From contig JBILMQ010000027.1 in assembly GCA_044375455.1 (NCBI GenBank), forward strand, positions 1 to 19,586: a DNA stretch of 19,586 nucleotides, given 5' to 3'. Positions 16,625 to 19,586 of the stretch are shown here, in pieces. The DNA is from JBEIHX01 sp044375455 (lineage in GTDB: Bacteria; Pseudomonadota; Alphaproteobacteria; Caulobacterales; Aquidulcibacteraceae). Below the pieces are notes generated by a model. It ran no database searches. It was not told the DNA's origin and saw only the letters and a program-made list of their open reading frames with translations. Within the stretch, counting starts at the first letter, position 1; each line of letters begins with the position of its first letter. A program made the position numbers and the translations under genes.

Positions 16625-17842
16625 ATGGCTGACGATGCTGGTCCGGTCCGACGCGACGACCCGCGATCCGACTTCGACGACCGCAAGTTCACGATCAATT
16701 TCGGACCGCAGCATCCAGCGGCGCACGGTGTGCTGCGCCTTGTGCTTGAGCTGGATGGTGAGATCGTAGAGCGGGTTGATCCGCATATCGGCCTGTTGCA
16801 CCGCGGCACTGAGAAGCTCATCGAGAATAAGACGTATCTTCAGGCGCTGCCGTATTTCGATCGTCTCGATTATGTCGCGCCCATGAACCAGGAGCACGCC
16901 TATTGCCTGGCCGTCGAAAAACTCCTCGGCGTCACTGCGCCACGCCGCGCCCAGTTCATCCGGGTCATATTCTCGGAGATCGGAAGGATCCTCTCACATC
17001 TGCTGAACGTCACCACGCAGGCCATGGACGTTGGCGCCCTCACCCCGCCGCTGTGGGGCTTTGAAGAGCGTGAGAAGCTGATGGTCTTCTACGAACGTGC
17101 ATCCGGCTCGCGCATGCACGCGGCATATTTCAGACCCGGGGGAGTCCACCAGGATCTCCCCAAGGCGCTGCTCGACGACATCTACGCCTTCGGCGACCAG
17201 CTTATGGGGACTCTGGACGACCTTGAGACGCTGGTCACTGAGAACCGGATCTTCAAGCAGCGCAACGTCGACATTGGCGTTGTGTCCCGGGAGATGGCGC
17301 TTGCCTACGGCTTCTCCGGCGTCATGGTGCGCGGATCAGGTATGGCGTGGGACCTGCGCCGTGCACAGCCCTACGAAATCTACGATGAACTCGACTTCAA
17401 GATCCCGGTCGGCAAGAATGGCGACTGCTGGGATCGCTATCTCATCCGCATGGAAGAGATGCGCGAGTCCGTAAAGATCATCAAGCAGTGCATCGAGCGC
17501 ATCCCGCCCGGGCCGGTGATGAACCAAAACCCCAAGATCGCACCGCCGCGCAGAGCGGAGATGAAGCGCTCCATGGAGGCGTTGATCAACCACTTCAAGC
17601 TCTATACTGAGGGCGTCCATGTGCCGCCCGGCGAGGTATATGCGGCCGTTGAAGCGCCCAAGGGGGAGTTTGGCGTTTATCTGGTGTCGGACGGCTCCAA
17701 TCGCCCTTACCGGCTGAAAATACGCGCACCCGGCTTCGCCCATTTGCAGGCCATGGACGTGCTCAACCGCGGCCACATGCTTGCCGATGTCAGCGCCATT
17801 CTGGGGTCGCTTGATATTGTGTTCGGCGAGATTGACCGATGA
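16625..17842 (+). CDS. nuoD: NADH-quinone oxidoreductase subunit D
   Basis: NuoD (49-kDa type) forms the ubiquinone head-group pocket of complex I. The 405-residue protein has FGPQHPAAHGVLRL at 26-39, with the conserved histidines His30 and His34, and LPYFDRLDYV with Tyr77, the tyrosine that contacts quinone in studied enzymes. GSRMHAAYFRPGG, MVRGSGMAWDLRR and the C-terminal DIVFGEIDR are all as expected, so nothing is missing. GAAGGA lies nearby upstream of ATG 16625. A 90-bp spacer without a gene separates it from nuoC. Its usual follower nuoE is displaced by two other genes. Confidence 0.98.
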   Translation: MADDAGPVRRDDPRSDFDDRKFTINFGPQHPAAHGVLRLVLELDGEIVERVDPHIGLLHRGTEKLIENKTYLQALPYFDRLDYVAPMNQEHAYCLAVEKLLGVTAPRRAQFIRVIFSEIGRILSHLLNVTTQAMDVGALTPPLWGFEEREKLMVFYERASGSRMHAAYFRPGGVHQDLPKALLDDIYAFGDQLMGTLDDLETLVTENRIFKQRNVDIGVVSREMALAYGFSGVMVRGSGMAWDLRRAQPYEIYDELDFKIPVGKNGDCWDRYLIRMEEMRESVKIIKQCIERIPPGPVMNQNPKIAPPRRAEMKRSMEALINHFKLYTEGVHVPPGEVYAAVEAPKGEFGVYLVSDGSNRPYRLKIRAPGFAHLQAMDVLNRGHMLADVSAILGSLDIVFGEIDR

Positions 17843-17912
17843 GGGCCGCCACCGCAGGGGCAGGCCAGGGTCCTGATGGAGGGCGCATCTCGCAGCCGAC
17901 CGGGAGGCGGAC

Positions 17913-18311
17913 ATGAGTGACATACCCGGCCCGGTTTTCTCCGTCGGCAACCTGGCCGTCGCCCTGCTGCTCGCCGGAGTCATCGCAGGCGTCAACACAC
18001 TGAACGACAAGGAAGGGCGCAACGCCTTTCCCGGGAAGGCGCTCAACTACTTCATCTGCGCCTTTGTGCTGTTCTTGCCGACCGCCTGCGCGCTCTTCTT
18101 GTGGGCCGCGCCCTGGTGGCGGTCGCAGCAGGGTGCGAGCAATGTGTGGCTGTCGATCTTTCTGGGCTGCCTTGGCGCATTCGCATTCTCAGCGCTCGCG
18201 CGCCTGGTGCTGATCCGCTTGCCGTTGCTCGGCGCTCAGCTGAAGCTGTACGAACGCGCCCGCGCCGACAAGTTGCGCCGCCAGTTCACCGCCCGACGCC
18301 CAGAAGTCTGA
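17913..18311 (+). CDS. Three-helix membrane protein inside the nuo operon
   Basis: A 132-residue protein with hydrophobic helices at about 11-28, 44-66 and 77-103 and a basic tail (LYERARADKLRRQFTARRPEV). The tail predicts that the C-terminus stays in the cytoplasm. I do not recognise the family. GGGAGG six or so bases before ATG 17913 is strong. It lies 70 bp after nuoD, same strand, so it is probably cotranscribed with complex I. It could be an assembly or accessory factor or a passenger; its sequence does not match any standard Nuo membrane subunit. The stop codon falls within the first unit of a 14-bp repeat array. Confidence 0.8.
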   Translation: MSDIPGPVFSVGNLAVALLLAGVIAGVNTLNDKEGRNAFPGKALNYFICAFVLFLPTACALFLWAAPWWRSQQGASNVWLSIFLGCLGAFAFSALARLVLIRLPLLGAQLKLYERARADKLRRQFTARRPEV

Positions 18312-18362
18312 AATCAGTAGTCTGAAATCAGTAGTCTGAAATCAGTAGTCTGAAATCAGTAG
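18307..18362. repeat. 14-bp AT-rich tandem repeat, four perfect copies
   Basis: TCTGAAATCAGTAG occurs four times in a row. Each unit contains the near-palindrome CTGA-AA-TCAG. The first copy covers the stop codon of the membrane protein gene. Decayed relatives follow to about 18443, including GGATCTGAAGTCC and GGATCTGAAAGTCC. With 36 percent GC per unit it contrasts with the GC-rich surroundings. Confidence 0.95.
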
Positions 18363-18477
18363 TCGGAAGTCTGAAAATGTAAGCCTTCGAATTGAGATCC
18401 GGGATCTGAAGTCCCAGATCGGAAATTCCGGATCTGAAAGTCCAGACGGGACGTCTCTCATCGCAGAAAGGACCGCC
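18363..18477. other. Degenerate continuation of the repeat and leader of the next gene
   Basis: The stretch holds imperfect copies of a TCTGAAxTC-like word (18369, 18402, 18430) and short dyads such as GGGA...TCCC at 18401-18415 that may fold. The last part carries AGAAAGGA before the next ATG. No coding region is seen. Confidence 0.45.
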
Positions 18478-19170
18478 ATGGCCGCATCTGAAGCAAGCTC
18501 TGCAACCGCAGCCGTGGTCAACGCCAATCTGGCGGCCTACGGGCGCAATGATCTCGTCGGGCTCGCCGCCACTCTGGCGGACGACGTCGTCATGGGCGCC
18601 TATCGCGGGACAGTTGTCGCCGAGGGACGCGCTGCCGCCACGGGCGCATATGAGCGCACCATCGCCGCCTATCCACTGACCGCCACGCGCGCACTCAACC
18701 GAATTGTGTTCGCCGATACTCTCATCGATCACGAGGTGTCGGTGCGCCAGGATGGCGTGCGCCGGTACGTGGCCACCATCTATCGGGTGCACGCCGATGC
18801 GATCACGCGGATTGAGACCGTCAGCTCACGTCGCGGTCCGACCGGTCTGGAGGCGACCCAGGGGCAGCTCGACGCCTACAACGCCCAGGATCTTGACGGC
18901 TACATGGCCTATTTCGCCCCTGATTGCGCGATCGCCGATTACCTTGGGCCCGTGACCCAGGACGGGGCGGCGGCGATCCGGGCTCGCTATGGCGATGCAT
19001 TCGCGACCTTCCCGATGAACCACGCGCGGCTGATGAACCGAATCGCCGTTGCCGGCGTCGTGTTCGATCACGAGGAGGTGAAACGCTCTCCACAGGGGCC
19101 GGTGTTTGAGGCGCTTGCGATCTACTCCGTCGCCGAGGGCCTGATCCGCCGCGTGGAGTTCGTAAAGTAG
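18478..19170 (+). CDS. Tandem SnoaL/NTF2-like domain protein
   Basis: A 230-residue protein made of two similar halves, each of the SnoaL-like (NTF2 fold) type. YGRNDLVGLAATLADDVVMG at 21-40 matches YNAQDLDGYMAYFAPDCAIA at 134-153, and LNRIVFADTLIDHEVSVRQDG near 73 matches MNRIAVAGVVFDHEEVKRSPQG near 187. Single-domain relatives include ketosteroid isomerase-like and polyketide cyclase-like enzymes and many uncharacterised proteins; conserved His/Glu in the IDHE/FDHEE segments may line the pockets. No signal peptide, so it should be cytoplasmic. AGAAAGGA precedes ATG 18478. It lies between nuoD and nuoE on the same strand, with no known link to complex I. Confidence 0.88.
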   Translation: MAASEASSATAAVVNANLAAYGRNDLVGLAATLADDVVMGAYRGTVVAEGRAAATGAYERTIAAYPLTATRALNRIVFADTLIDHEVSVRQDGVRRYVATIYRVHADAITRIETVSSRRGPTGLEATQGQLDAYNAQDLDGYMAYFAPDCAIADYLGPVTQDGAAAIRARYGDAFATFPMNHARLMNRIAVAGVVFDHEEVKRSPQGPVFEALAIYSVAEGLIRRVEFVK

Positions 19171-19295
19171 CAGCGCCGCCGCCTTGACGGAGCAAGCCCG
19201 CATCGTCGAAACACGCACCCAGGCGGCACTGACAGAGTCTGCCCCAGTCGCACGCTGGCGCCAGCGCGCCGTCACAGACGCAGAGAGGAACAGGC

Positions 19296-19586
19296 ATGGC
19301 CGTCCGGCGCATCGCCAAGGAACAGCCCGAGCGTTTCGCCTTCTCGCCGGAGACCAAGGCGAAGGCGGACTGGTGGATCGGGAAATATCCCCCCGACAGG
19401 CGACAGTCTGCAATCATTCCGCTGCTATGGTTGATCCAGAAGCAGGAGGGGTGGGTCAGCGAACCGGCGATGCGCGCCGCCGCCGAACTCTTGGGCATGC
19501 CCTATATTCGTGTCTACGAGGTCGCGACCTTCTACACAATGTTCCACCTTTCGCCGATGGGACGCCATCATCTCCAGGTGTGCGGC
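19296..19586 (+). CDS. nuoE: NADH-quinone oxidoreductase subunit E (5' part, runs off the window)
   Basis: NuoE (24-kDa type) carries the [2Fe-2S] cluster N1a in the NADH-binding arm of complex I. The 97 codons present encode FAFSPETKAKADWWIGKYP, then the helical IIPLLWLIQKQEGWVSEPAM, LGMPYIRVYEVATFYTMF (the family signature) and LQVCG, which contains the first cluster cysteine as the window ends. The downstream Cys ligands lie outside. GAGGA six to seven bases before ATG 19296 fixes the start. It follows the SnoaL-like gene by 125 bp, on the same strand as nuoA-D. Confidence 0.95.
   Translation, partial: MAVRRIAKEQPERFAFSPETKAKADWWIGKYPPDRRQSAIIPLLWLIQKQEGWVSEPAMRAAAELLGMPYIRVYEVATFYTMFHLSPMGRHHLQVCG

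Overview
The window is GC-rich, densely coded DNA from an alphaproteobacterium. The best evidence is the NuoA-B-C-D-E series with typical alphaproteobacterial signatures, a DUF4169 plus ribbon-helix-helix gene neighbourhood, and a tRNA-Asp(GTC). A marine or aquatic member of the Maricaulales/Hyphomonadales type (Maricaulis, Oceanicaulis and relatives) is my guess from overall protein style; it is inference, not shown. Nothing looks like a phage, plasmid, transposon or CRISPR locus.

Left part (1-5.7 kb). A small DUF4345-like membrane protein faces a leftward block: exported VOC-fold protein, then a tightly coupled set DUF4169 > ThuA-like > ribbon-helix-helix > DUF3833 lipoprotein. The ThuA gene sits between two small genes that I remember as frequent direct neighbours. 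Rightward from 3564 come an unrecognised two-helix membrane protein and ubiA (ubiquinone biosynthesis).

Middle part (5.8-12.6 kb). A rightward acyl-CoA/small-molecule set: a crotonase with replaced catalytic glutamates, a small lipoprotein, an ABM-type monooxygenase-like protein and an acyl-CoA dehydrogenase 5 bp after it. Then two AbgT-family transporters, about half identical to each other by eye, lie back to back and diverge from a 179-bp spacer. A tRNA-Asp follows.

Right part (13.1-19.6 kb). A leftward Rieske-type oxygenase large subunit has a five-copy 12-bp tandem repeat just upstream. Rightward from about 15.0 kb begins the respiratory complex I operon: nuoA, nuoB, nuoC, nuoD, then two non-Nuo genes (a three-helix membrane protein and a tandem SnoaL/NTF2-like protein) and the start of nuoE, cut by the window end. 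A 14-bp AT-rich tandem repeat lies inside this operon.

UbiA and complex I both concern the ubiquinone-linked respiratory chain. The acyl-CoA dehydrogenase would feed electrons into the same quinone pool through ETF. A recurring feature is short (12-15 bp) tandem duplication in the spacers, seen at seven or more places. I see no convincing new multi-gene system; the most interesting items are the repeats, the two inserted genes in the nuo operon, the ThuA insertion and the divergent AbgT pair.
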